Source: DATKYK01 sp034430255 (GTDB taxonomy: Bacteria > Chloroflexota > Dehalococcoidia > E44-bin15). Taken from it: 14,620 bases of DNA. Under the pieces are notes generated by a model that saw only the letters and a program-made list of their open reading frames with translations, searched no databases and had not been told where the DNA came from. The stretch covers positions 1 through 14,620 of the forward strand of contig DAOUEU010000058.1 in assembly GCA_034430255.1 (NCBI GenBank), read 5' to 3'. Below, piece by piece: positions 8,721-14,342 of this stretch. How positions within the stretch are numbered: the first letter of the stretch is position 1; the number at the start of each line of letters is the position of its first letter. Both the position numbers and the translations under genes were made by a program.

Positions 8721-8764
8721 CTATAGGTAAGCGGTAGAGGCCTTGTGTCCTGTCTTACCTATAG
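8721..8764. promoter_or_regulatory. Perfect 11-bp inverted repeat upstream of the SDR gene
   Basis: CTATAGGTAAG (8721-8731) and CTTACCTATAG (8754-8764) are exact reverse complements separated by 22 bases. It could be a paired operator (centres 33 bp apart, about three helical turns) or a leader hairpin. A possible -10 element TAAAAT lies at 8703-8708, just before it. No T-run follows, so it is not a standard terminator. Confidence 0.5.
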
Positions 8765-8787
8765 AGGATAAGAAAGGAGGATTGTAA

Positions 8788-9576
8788 ATGGAACTAGGAC
8801 TAAAGGGGAAGGTCGTCATCATCACTGGTGGGGCGTCTAATATCGGGCGCGGGATTACCCTATGCTTTGCTAAAGAAGGCACGAATCTCGTGATCGCCGA
8901 CCTCGATGAAAAACAGGCGGGCAGGGTCGCGGAGGAAGTCAAGGCCTTAGGAAGCAAGGCTATTGCAGTGAAAACTGATGTTACTGACTACACTGATGTG
9001 GAGGCGACGGTAAAGAAAACAATAGATGAATTCGGTGCGGTGGATGTTCTGGTTAATAACGTGGGCTGGGACCTACAGCAACTCTTTATCGATACAACGC
9101 CAGATTTCTGGGACAAGATAATAGCTATAAACTATCGTAGCGTGCTGAACTGTACCAAGGCAGTGCTGGGCCACATGATAGATCGCAATAGTGGTGTTAT
9201 TCTCAGCACAGGCTCCGATGCGGGGCGCATAGGTGAGTTTCGAGAGGCAGTCTACGGGGGTACTAAGGGTGCGGTTATCGCATTTACTAAGGCAGTTGCC
9301 CGTGAGGTTGGCCGCTACAATGTGCGGCTTAACGTCGTATGTCCCGGAGTTACCATCCCTAAGGGCGAAGATGAGTATGGTGAGGAAAGCGGTTGGAAGC
9401 TATCTCGCAGTTTCTTCACCGATGAGATAAAGGGAAAGATCATCAAGGCTTACCCGCTGCGCCGACTGGGTACATCCGAGGACATCGGCAATGCAATGGT
9501 ATTTCTGGCGTCGGATGCCGCCAACTTTATCACTGGCCAAACACTCAGCGTAAGTGGCGGATATTCCATGATGTAG
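8788..9576 (+). CDS. SDR-family dehydrogenase, 2-hydroxycyclohexanecarboxyl-CoA dehydrogenase (BadH)-like
   Basis: This is a classical NAD(P)-dependent short-chain dehydrogenase of 262 residues. The nucleotide-binding motif TGGASNIG is at 13-20, Asp38 at the end of strand 2 favours NAD over NADP, Asp64 contacts adenine, and NNVG (90-93) replaces the usual NNAG. The catalytic set is Asn115, Ser143, Tyr156 and Lys160. The NNxGWD stretch, SDAGRIGE/AVYGGTK around the active site, LNVVCPG and the FITGQTLSVSGG end resemble BadH, which oxidises 2-hydroxycyclohexanecarboxyl-CoA in alicyclic acid degradation. That resemblance is from memory of the family, and 3-oxoacyl-ACP reductase-like SDRs are the alternative. 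A near-perfect Shine-Dalgarno AAAGGAGG (8773-8780) lies 7 bases before ATG. The adjacent acyl-CoA dehydrogenase fits a hydroxyacyl-CoA step. A long inverted repeat upstream suggests its own control. Confidence 0.88.
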   Translation: MELGLKGKVVIITGGASNIGRGITLCFAKEGTNLVIADLDEKQAGRVAEEVKALGSKAIAVKTDVTDYTDVEATVKKTIDEFGAVDVLVNNVGWDLQQLFIDTTPDFWDKIIAINYRSVLNCTKAVLGHMIDRNSGVILSTGSDAGRIGEFREAVYGGTKGAVIAFTKAVAREVGRYNVRLNVVCPGVTIPKGEDEYGEESGWKLSRSFFTDEIKGKIIKAYPLRRLGTSEDIGNAMVFLASDAANFITGQTLSVSGGYSMM

Positions 9577-9617
9577 CTGCCGTAGGCGCCTTATGAGGCA
9601 TCCTAATTCCAGTGAGG

Positions 9618-9646
9618 TTGACGTCACGTATTACATACTGTACAAT
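9618..9646 (+). promoter_or_regulatory. Candidate sigma70-type promoter for the tandem small genes
   Basis: TTGACG (9618-9623) and TACAAT (9641-9646) are 17 bases apart, each matching 5 of 6 consensus positions. The -35 box overlaps the 8-bp palindrome TGACGTCA (9619-9626), a possible operator half. The predicted leader to ATG 9721 is about 68 bases. Confidence 0.55.
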
Positions 9647-9720
9647 CCATTGTTGGGTTGTCGTGGCGGTGAGAAGGTATGAAAAGGAGGGCAATAGGGT
9701 AATATTGCAGATTATGTAAA

Positions 9721-10029
9721 ATGAAAGTTTGGTCGAGAGGCCTAGGGAAACAGGCATTATTTGCGGACTGGTTCAAAACCGATTTGGAACTGGAGGGTGG
9801 AACTCTAAAAGCTAAAGGCATTGTGCGAGATAAGGGGATCATCTGGGATTGCCAGTTTACATTTACCAAGGAGGATATCCCCGGACTTCTACGTATGCTC
9901 TTGTCTCCTCCGGTATTACGCCTTTTCGCTAAAAACCTAAGGTTTGTATTTACCTTTGGTTATGACAGATTCATTATGCGGCGAGCTGGCAAGGAGAAGC
10001 CAAGGGGGAAACCCAAAGGCAGTTCATGA
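9721..10029 (+). CDS. Small conserved-looking protein of unknown function, paralog 1 of a tandem pair
   Basis: I do not recognise a named family. The 102-residue protein begins WSRGLG (4-9), has alternating hydrophobic strands with a Gly-rich turn (LEGGTLKAKGI), then IIWDCQFTF, EDIPGLLRMLLS (51-62), a short hydrophobic segment (about 66-85) and a basic tail rich in Lys, Arg and Gly. There is no signal peptide; the hydrophobic segment is too charged for a confident membrane helix. It is clearly homologous to the next gene, sharing the WS-GLG start, central Trp, ED-xx-G-LR and a KN near residue 71. A strong AAGGAGG occurs at 9684-9690 but is 30 bases from this ATG. In-frame stops at 9700-9702 leave ATG 9721 as the only standard start, so translation initiation looks weak or structure-assisted. 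The conservation pattern between the two copies argues that it is a real gene. Confidence 0.72.
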   Translation: MKVWSRGLGKQALFADWFKTDLELEGGTLKAKGIVRDKGIIWDCQFTFTKEDIPGLLRMLLSPPVLRLFAKNLRFVFTFGYDRFIMRRAGKEKPRGKPKGSS

Positions 10030-10064
10030 GGGTTAGTCTAAAATTATCGAGGTGACTACTTGAA

Positions 10065-10391
10065 ATGAGATTTTGGTCAAAAGGTCTAGGAGAGCGTGAA
10101 CTGGTTATCGACCTGAGCAAGGGTAATCTGACACTTGAAGAGGGTAAAGTCTTTATGCGGGGTATTATCGTTGAGCCGGTTAACTGGAACTATGAGGTAA
10201 CACTTTTCCCGGAGGACGTGCGCGGGATATTACGGGTGGCGCTTTCCACTCGGGGGATAAGCTATTTCATGAAGAACATAGCCGCTGTGGGCACTTTCAT
10301 TAGCAGACGGGGGAAGATGGGGTCAGAGGTGCCAAAGGTCGAAAAAGAGGAAAAGAAGGGCGAAACGGTAACAGGGCAAAAGGGTGCCTAG
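10065..10391 (+). CDS. Small conserved-looking protein of unknown function, paralog 2 of a tandem pair
   Basis: This 108-residue protein aligns with the gene before it over the first ~70 residues: WSKGLG (4-9), LEEGK, a GI strand, Trp41, Glu50-Asp51, GILRVALS (54-61) and Lys70-Asn71. The tails differ: this one ends in a charged, low-complexity Lys/Glu stretch (about 83-108), likely disordered. It starts 35 bases after the first copy, with GAGGTGA (10049-10055) 9 bases before ATG, so the two are probably one transcript. No function can be assigned. Their position behind acyl-CoA dehydrogenase and SDR genes suggests a supporting role in the same pathway, but a separate promoter at 9618-9646 means this link is only inferred. 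Confidence 0.75.
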   Translation: MRFWSKGLGERELVIDLSKGNLTLEEGKVFMRGIIVEPVNWNYEVTLFPEDVRGILRVALSTRGISYFMKNIAAVGTFISRRGKMGSEVPKVEKEEKKGETVTGQKGA

Positions 10392-10488
10392 CGGCGCTCG
10401 CCATTATTTATTAAGGTCAATAATTATTTCCCAGTGAGCTTCAGGTTGTATTAATCCGCCGGATAGAGGTAATCTGATGCTAAGTAAG

Positions 10489-10512
10489 AGGCTCGCCGTA
10501 AGGCGAGCCTTT
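10489..10512 (+). terminator. Strong hairpin, probable terminator of the small-gene transcript
   Basis: AGGCTCGCC (10489-10497) and GGCGAGCCT (10502-10510) form a perfect 9-bp stem with a 4-base loop GTAA. Only a TTT follows, so the U-tract is weak. It lies about 100 bases after the second small gene. Confidence 0.55.
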
Positions 10513-10623
10513 GCCGTATAACTAAGATCATCAGGGTTCTAGATCATCTGCAGTATGCCTCAGGTGTTCGGTAGAGAGCCCTGCCCCGATGATGATAATC
10601 GATTTCATTGTTTATTGCTAGGT

Positions 10624-10649
10624 AAAAAGCCGGCCTATTTGGCCGCTAT
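10624..10649 (-). terminator. Intrinsic terminator of the flavoprotein-epimerase operon
   Basis: Read on the minus strand, CGGCC (rc of 10641-10645) pairs with GGCCG (rc of 10631-10635) around a 5-base loop. The stem can extend by AGC/GCT with one bulged base, and the run TTTTT (rc of 10624-10628) follows. It lies about 60 bases past the epimerase stop codon. Confidence 0.7.
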
Positions 10650-10706
10650 AAATATTATGTAAATCTTTTAGAGACTATGCGGTGCCCTATCCTTGTGTAG
10701 TAATCG

Positions 10707-11630
10707 CTACTGCTCTTGCGCCTTGAAATAGTCTACCGTTTTAATGATACCTTCCTTCAGCGATAGTGTGGGGTGCCAGCCCAGCTCCTGCTCTGCCCTG
10801 CTCCAGTCGAGGCACATGCGTTGAATCTCCCCGGGTCGAACTGAGGTGTAAAGCGGGGGTTCGTCGTATCTAACTGCCTCAGCGACGGCATCGAAGATCT
10901 CCTGGTCCGAGGTCTCTACTCCGGTACCAATATTGCAAATGGCATTTGTCCCCCGCTCAATAGCCAGGAGATTGGCTGTTACCACATCGGAGACGTGGGT
11001 ATAGTCCCGGGTCTTATTACCCGCTCCGAATATGGTGGGCTGCTTTCCTTCCAGCATCTGGCGAGCGAATATAGCGACTACCCCGGCCTCGCCAAAGGGG
11101 TTCTGCCGGGCACCATAAACATTGGCGTATCTGAGCGCCACGTAGTTTATCCCATATTGGAGGGCATATAAGTGTAGGTAGTGCTCCACGGTATGCTTGG
11201 AGACCCCGTATTGTGAGACAGGATTTATGGGGTGATTTTCGTCAACGGGCAAACGTTGAGGCTCGCCATAGATTGCCCCCCCTGAGGAGGCATAAATGAA
11301 CTTCGCCGCTCCGTAGTGAACCGAGTTAACGATGACATTGAGGCTGCCCAGAATGTTCTCCTGAGCATCGAAGAGCGGCTCGGTTACTGACTTCCTGAGG
11401 TCTATTTGCGCAGCGTGATGGCATATAATATCTGGCCTTTCCAGGTCAAAGACGTCCGCCAGCCCCTGGTCACCGATGTTTAGCTCATAGAGCTTGGCTT
11501 GTGGATTGACATTCTCTCGGCATCCGGTGGACAGGTTGTCCACCACCACCACCTCATCGCCCCGCTCAATTAAGGCATCAACCAGGTGGGAGCCGATAAA
11601 ACCCGCTCCTCCCGTAACCATTATCTTCAA
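10707..11630 (-). CDS. NAD-dependent epimerase/dehydratase, UDP-glucose 4-epimerase-like
   Basis: This is an extended SDR acting on nucleotide sugars. With the TTG start at 11630 it has 307 residues. It has the Rossmann motif GGAGFIGSH (7-15), Asp31 in VVDNLSTG, the active-site stretch ASSGGAIYGEP (Ser115-Ser116) and catalytic Tyr141-Lys145 in QYGVSKHTVEHY. DYTHVSDVV and the RPGEIQRMCLD segment are typical of GalE-like and dTDP-glucose dehydratase-like members; epimerase is the better guess but the substrate is uncertain. The TTG overlaps the TGA of the upstream flavoprotein gene (TTGA), and GGGAGG lies 6 bases before it inside that gene, indicating translational coupling. An ATG at 11621 is a close alternative. 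A longer reading from 11663 would overlap the upstream gene by 37 bases and is unlikely. Confidence 0.9.
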   Translation of the reverse strand: MKIMVTGGAGFIGSHLVDALIERGDEVVVVDNLSTGCRENVNPQAKLYELNIGDQGLADVFDLERPDIICHHAAQIDLRKSVTEPLFDAQENILGSLNVIVNSVHYGAAKFIYASSGGAIYGEPQRLPVDENHPINPVSQYGVSKHTVEHYLHLYALQYGINYVALRYANVYGARQNPFGEAGVVAIFARQMLEGKQPTIFGAGNKTRDYTHVSDVVTANLLAIERGTNAICNIGTGVETSDQEIFDAVAEAVRYDEPPLYTSVRPGEIQRMCLDWSRAEQELGWHPTLSLKEGIIKTVDYFKAQEQ

Positions 11631-12811
11631 TCCTTCCCTCCCTGACTGAGAAGTTGGTGCCATGGCCCCAGATTAGTTAGACTCTTTATAATGGCCTTGC
11701 CGTGCCAATCAAAGGAGATATCAGGTGACTGGAGCAGTGATTCGTGGATACCGTTTAGCGTAGTGAGGTGAAACAACTGATCGATCTGGCGGTCGGAGAG
11801 CCTTTCGTATAGGCGGCGCGCGAAGTAGCCAATCTGCAATTCCCACCCGATCATCTCTTGCCATGCCTTTTGATAGCTGGAGAAGAGCTTTTCTGAGAAG
11901 GTATCGGTTGCGAGCGCCTGGTGCAAGGTATCGGCGGCCGCCTCGGCACACAGCAGGCCATAGTACACCCCGCCGCCGGTAGTTGGTTTCACCTGTCCTG
12001 CGGCATCTCCAACTATGACTATCCTTTCCAGATAGGTTTTGGGCAGCGGCTTGAGCGGGATGCCCCTATAGGTGATCTCGGAATGGGGTGATGCTATCCT
12101 GCCCTGTTGAAAGAGCATGTCCAGAAGCGTTCTGAGGTAGTCGCCCGGTTTTCTGCGAGAGAAGAGCCCAACCAGCGCACGTCTTGGGGTGGTGGGCACA
12201 AACCAGGCAAAAAACCCGGGAGCTATTCCCTGACCGAAAAAGACCTCCAAATCACTCTTTTCGCCATGCTGATCTTCCCCATTAACACGATGGTAGCTCA
12301 CCTCAGCCTGAGCCCCCATGACAAGGTCGCCGATCCTACCTAAACCTAGCCTATGGGGGATTGCGGAGTTTAGTCCGCTGGCGATGACTGCAGTCTTAGC
12401 CTCGCAGGTCTTCTGGTCCTTCGTTTTAACCCTGACATGGTGATTTAAAACTGCTACATCCGTCACCCTGCTACCTGTAACATAGTGAGCGCCTTGCCCT
12501 TTAGCTTTCTCAGCGAGAGCGCGGTCGAAGGCAGCGCGATTAACGGTATAGGCTTGAACGCTCTCCCGCTCCAGCCTTATCTCCCTCATTGAGGGGCTGA
12601 ATAGCCTGGCTGCGCGTACCTCCCTCAAAACCGTGCCATCGAAGAGGGGGAATTGCTCGACGCACTCCGCCCCGACAATCCCGGTGCAGTTCACTGGTTC
12701 GCCGATATGCTCGTGTTCCTCGAAAACAACTATCCTATACCCCAAACTCGCCAGGCGGTGAGCGATATAGCTTCCGGTAGGTCCTGCGCCCACTATTATT
12801 GCATCATACAA
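11627..12811 (-). CDS. FAD-dependent reductase of the geranylgeranyl reductase family
   Basis: This 394-residue flavoprotein resembles archaeal digeranylgeranylglycerophospholipid reductases and bacterial GGR-family proteins, which saturate isoprenoid double bonds. Visible motifs are GAGPTGS (8-14) for FAD, the EPVNCTGIVG segment with Cys42 (the conserved substrate-side cysteine of the family), FFAWFVP (200-206, the YxWxFP-type motif) and GDAAGQVKPTTGGG (268-281). The TTG start has GAGGTG (12819-12824) 7 bases upstream, and an extended -10 promoter precedes it by about 45 bases. It is first in an operon with a sugar epimerase, ending in an overlap. With a C20-type prenyl synthase in the same window, saturation of an isoprenoid chain (lipid, quinone tail or polyprenol carrier) is plausible. 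Related flavin monooxygenase-like proteins are the alternative. Confidence 0.88.
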   Translation of the reverse strand: MYDAIIVGAGPTGSYIAHRLASLGYRIVVFEEHEHIGEPVNCTGIVGAECVEQFPLFDGTVLREVRAARLFSPSMREIRLERESVQAYTVNRAAFDRALAEKAKGQGAHYVTGSRVTDVAVLNHHVRVKTKDQKTCEAKTAVIASGLNSAIPHRLGLGRIGDLVMGAQAEVSYHRVNGEDQHGEKSDLEVFFGQGIAPGFFAWFVPTTPRRALVGLFSRRKPGDYLRTLLDMLFQQGRIASPHSEITYRGIPLKPLPKTYLERIVIVGDAAGQVKPTTGGGVYYGLLCAEAAADTLHQALATDTFSEKLFSSYQKAWQEMIGWELQIGYFARRLYERLSDRQIDQLFHLTTLNGIHESLLQSPDISFDWHGKAIIKSLTNLGPWHQLLSQGGKD

Positions 12812-12855
12812 ACCATCGCACCTCGAAGTTCAGCATTGGCTTATCGCTAGTGCTC

Positions 12856-12861
12856 ATTATA
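12856..12861 (-). promoter_or_regulatory. Extended -10 promoter element for the flavoprotein operon
   Basis: On the minus strand TATAAT (rc of 12856-12861) is perfect and is preceded by TGC, giving an extended -10 (TGCTATAAT). No good -35 is found at 16-18 bases, as is common for extended -10 promoters. The predicted leader is about 38 bases. Confidence 0.6.
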
Positions 12862-13084
12862 GCATACATAATACCTGTAGATGGGTGTTCTGCGTGGTGA
12901 ATCACATAAAAAATTCACTCTAATCCCGTCGCTCTCTTTCTTTGTGTGGCAGTAGAGAAGGAAAGGAAATCTGGCTCAGGGTAAGCTCGCGAATAATCTC
13001 CAGTATCCTTTATACCATCCATCCGTCATATCGGGTTGATGTGACACGGTGATGATGTGCAGAGAGTGGCATGAAAAAGTTACG

Positions 13085-13113
13085 TTGAATGGGTAAGGAT
13101 AATATGTTAGAAT
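13085..13113 (+). promoter_or_regulatory. Candidate sigma70-type promoter for the HIT gene
   Basis: TTGAAT (13085-13090) and TAGAAT (13108-13113) are separated by exactly 17 bases. Transcription from about 13120 would exclude the upstream ATGs at 13089 and 13104 and support the TTG start at 13161. Confidence 0.5.
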
Positions 13114-13160
13114 CAACCTACCTGACGCTCGACTCAATCTCAGTTACTGAGGGATGGCTG

Positions 13161-13658
13161 TTGAAGACACTATGGACGCCTTGGAGAAGGGAGTATATTT
13201 TGGGTGAAAAACCGCCGGGTTGCTTGCTCTGCATGAAACCGCAGAGCCCTGTAGCGAGTGATAGGGAGAACTACATCCTCTACCGGGGCGAAACCTGCTA
13301 CATCATGCTCAATCTCTACCCCTATACCAATGGTCACCTGATGATCGCTCCCTATCGGCATGAGGCGAGGATGGAGCGTCTGGATGATAAATCGCTCTAC
13401 GAAATGATCGCTCTCACCCGGGCCGGCATCGCTGCGCTGACCAAAGCCATGTCGCCCGCGGGCTTTAACATTGGCATGAACATGGGAAGGGTTGCCGGGG
13501 CGGGCATCGCCGACCACCTTCATATGCATGTGGTGCCCCGGTGGGAGGGGGATGCAAATTTCGTGTCAGTATTAGCTGACACCAGAATGATTCCAGAGGA
13601 TCTTGATACTACCTACGATACACTTCTTCCCATCCTGGCTGAGGGGATATCCCGGTGA
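13161..13658 (+). CDS. HIT-family protein (Ap4A phosphorylase/nucleotide hydrolase type)
   Basis: This is a histidine-triad enzyme acting on dinucleoside polyphosphates or nucleotidyl conjugates in the cytoplasm. From TTG 13161 it has 165 residues and begins KTLWTPWRREYI, the usual N-terminus of the family. It carries a zinc CxxC (Cys21, Cys24 in GCLLC), NGHLMIAP with His59, NMGRVAGAGIADH, and the triad HLHMHVVPRW with His119, His121 and His123. GAGGGA (13149-13154) lies 6 bases before the TTG. An upstream ATG (13089) would add 24 residues that match nothing in the family, lacks a ribosome site, and overlaps the promoter. Family is clear; mycobacterial Ap4A phosphorylase-like activity is the best guess. 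Confidence 0.92.
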   Translation: MKTLWTPWRREYILGEKPPGCLLCMKPQSPVASDRENYILYRGETCYIMLNLYPYTNGHLMIAPYRHEARMERLDDKSLYEMIALTRAGIAALTKAMSPAGFNIGMNMGRVAGAGIADHLHMHVVPRWEGDANFVSVLADTRMIPEDLDTTYDTLLPILAEGISR

Positions 13659-13775
13659 AGCGGTTGAGGAAGGGTGTTGTACGTTTATAAATTCCATAAA
13701 GAAGGCTTATACAAGCAACTACACCCCCAATTAGCGTCGGCTTCAGTAATTATGGCTGATAGGGGAAGGGTATGT

Positions 13776-13781
13776 TAAAAT
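13776..13781 (+). promoter_or_regulatory. Possible -10 element of the tRNA-His gene
   Basis: TAAAAT (5 of 6 matches) lies 10 bases before the tRNA 5' end, which fits a start point a few bases ahead of the tRNA. No convincing -35 box is seen. Confidence 0.35.
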
Positions 13782-13791
13782 GGTATCAGGC

Positions 13792-13865
13792 GGTGGGCGT
13801 AGCCTAGTGGTTAAGGCGCCAGGTTGTGGCCCTGGAGATCGAGGGTTCAAATCCCTCCGCTCACC
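13792..13865 (+). tRNA. tRNA-His (anticodon GTG)
   Basis: All arms fold. The acceptor GTGGGCG (13793-13799) pairs with CGCTCAC (13858-13864) with one G-U, and the extra G-1 at 13792 faces discriminator C at 13865, the identity mark of tRNA-His. The anticodon stem CCAGG/CCTGG encloses loop TTGTGGC with GTG at 13826-13828. The T-arm GAGGG-TTCAAAT-CCCTC is complete. The 3' CCA is not encoded. Confidence 0.95.
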
Positions 13866-13880
13866 CTTTTAATATAATAA

Positions 13881-14002
13881 GAGACCGCTGAAAAAGAGGT
13901 GCAGGATACTTCTTGCCGGGGGTCTGGGGGTGTCCCCCAGATATAAAAAGTCCCCCAATCTTGGGGGATTAGGGGATTGATTGAGACTATTTCAGCAGTC
14001 TC
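13881..14002. mobile_element. MITE-like palindromic element, 122 bp, with terminal inverted repeats and 5-bp direct repeats
   Basis: The ends GAGACCGCTGAAAAAG (13881-13896) and CTATTTCAGCAGTCTC (13987-14002) are inverted repeats with two mismatches over 16 bases. AATAA flanks both sides directly (13876-13880 and 14003-14007), as a target-site duplication would; the AT-rich context weakens this slightly. Inside are two more perfect hairpins: TCTGGGGG/CCCCCAGA (13923-13941) and TCCCCCAA/TTGGGGGA (13951-13968). It has no coding capacity. It looks like a non-autonomous transposon remnant, 15 bases after tRNA-His; the parent family is not identified. Confidence 0.75.
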
Positions 14003-14084
14003 AATAAGCTGGGCAAATCCTTTTTATTGAACCTCAGCGGCGGATAGCCCCCTGATTTCGGAAAATGACCCACAGAGAGAAAGA

Positions 14085-14128
14085 GCGCCCGTAGCTCAGC
14101 GGACAAGAGCATCGGTCTTCGGACGATG
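14085..14128 (+). pseudogene. Truncated tRNA-Arg 5' half (anticodon TCG)
   Basis: GCGCCCG (14085-14091) is a standard acceptor 5' strand, then TA, then D-arm GCTC-AGCGGACAA-GAGC (14094-14110), base A, anticodon-stem strand TCGGT and loop CTTCGGA with TCG at 14119-14121. The expected 3' stem ACCGA is absent: the sequence continues CGATG. No T-arm and no CGGGCGC acceptor strand occur anywhere downstream in the window. The gene is therefore broken after the anticodon loop, by deletion or by insertion with the 3' half elsewhere. An alternative CATCG/CGATG pairing (14110-14114 with 14124-14128) exists but does not restore a tRNA. Confidence 0.7.
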
Positions 14129-14295
14129 AGCAAAGCACGTTGTACCATAGTGCATTAGATGGTTACGCTGTCTGCTCCGGCACCCGCGACCACGATACGG
14201 CACAGTTTGCCGCGGTTTGACCCGACGCCGGAGAGCGTCACGGGGAGCGTCAAAATTGCAGCTTCGCCATGAACGTGACCCAGTGATAGTAAAGA
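14129..14295. other. Spacer between broken tRNA and terminator; possible minus-strand coding remnant
   Basis: No clear gene. On the minus strand an open frame ending in TAA at 14155-14157 reads LTLPVTLSGVGSNRG and then KLCRIVVAGAGADSVTI, a beta-strand-like pattern, but upstream it runs through the terminator, so at most it is a fragment of a lost gene. A small hairpin GCAC/GTGC lies at 14135-14153. Confidence 0.25.
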
Positions 14296-14320
14296 GGGGC
14301 CACCCTTTTCGGGTAGCCCC
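14296..14320 (-). terminator. Terminator of the right-edge CFI-box gene
   Basis: On the minus strand GGGGC-T-ACCC pairs with GGGT-G-GCCCC around the loop GAAAA, a 9-bp stem with one mismatch, followed by CTCTTT. It lies 23 bases past the stop codon at 14343. Confidence 0.6.
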
Positions 14321-14342
14321 TTCAATTCACCTATATAGTGCT

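Larger units (their letters stand above)
10392..10706. other. Convergent intergenic region holding two opposed terminators
   Basis: No gene is seen here. It contains the plus-strand hairpin at 10489-10512 and the minus-strand terminator at 10624-10649. Between them is a short direct repeat of AGATCATC around 10527-10549 of no known meaning. Confidence 0.5.
12812..13160. other. Divergent intergenic region
   Basis: It holds the minus-strand promoter at 12856-12861 and the plus-strand promoter at 13085-13113. The middle (about 12880-13080) shows no gene or clear structure. It spans 349 bases because the HIT gene start is placed at TTG 13161. Confidence 0.5.

Noticed and set aside
11631..11663. 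Longer epimerase start at ATG 11663
   Set aside because: It would overlap the upstream gene by 37 bases and add residues before the normal start of the Rossmann fold; the TTGA overlap with a ribosome site is a better fit.
13089..13160. Upstream ATG starts (13089, 13104) for the HIT protein
   Set aside because: The extra 24 residues do not resemble the family, a promoter with 17-base spacing overlaps them, and the best ribosome site serves TTG 13161.
13921..13970. G/C-rich hairpins as stand-alone intrinsic terminators
   Set aside because: They lie within the inverted-repeat element and are better explained as part of it, though they may still stop transcription.
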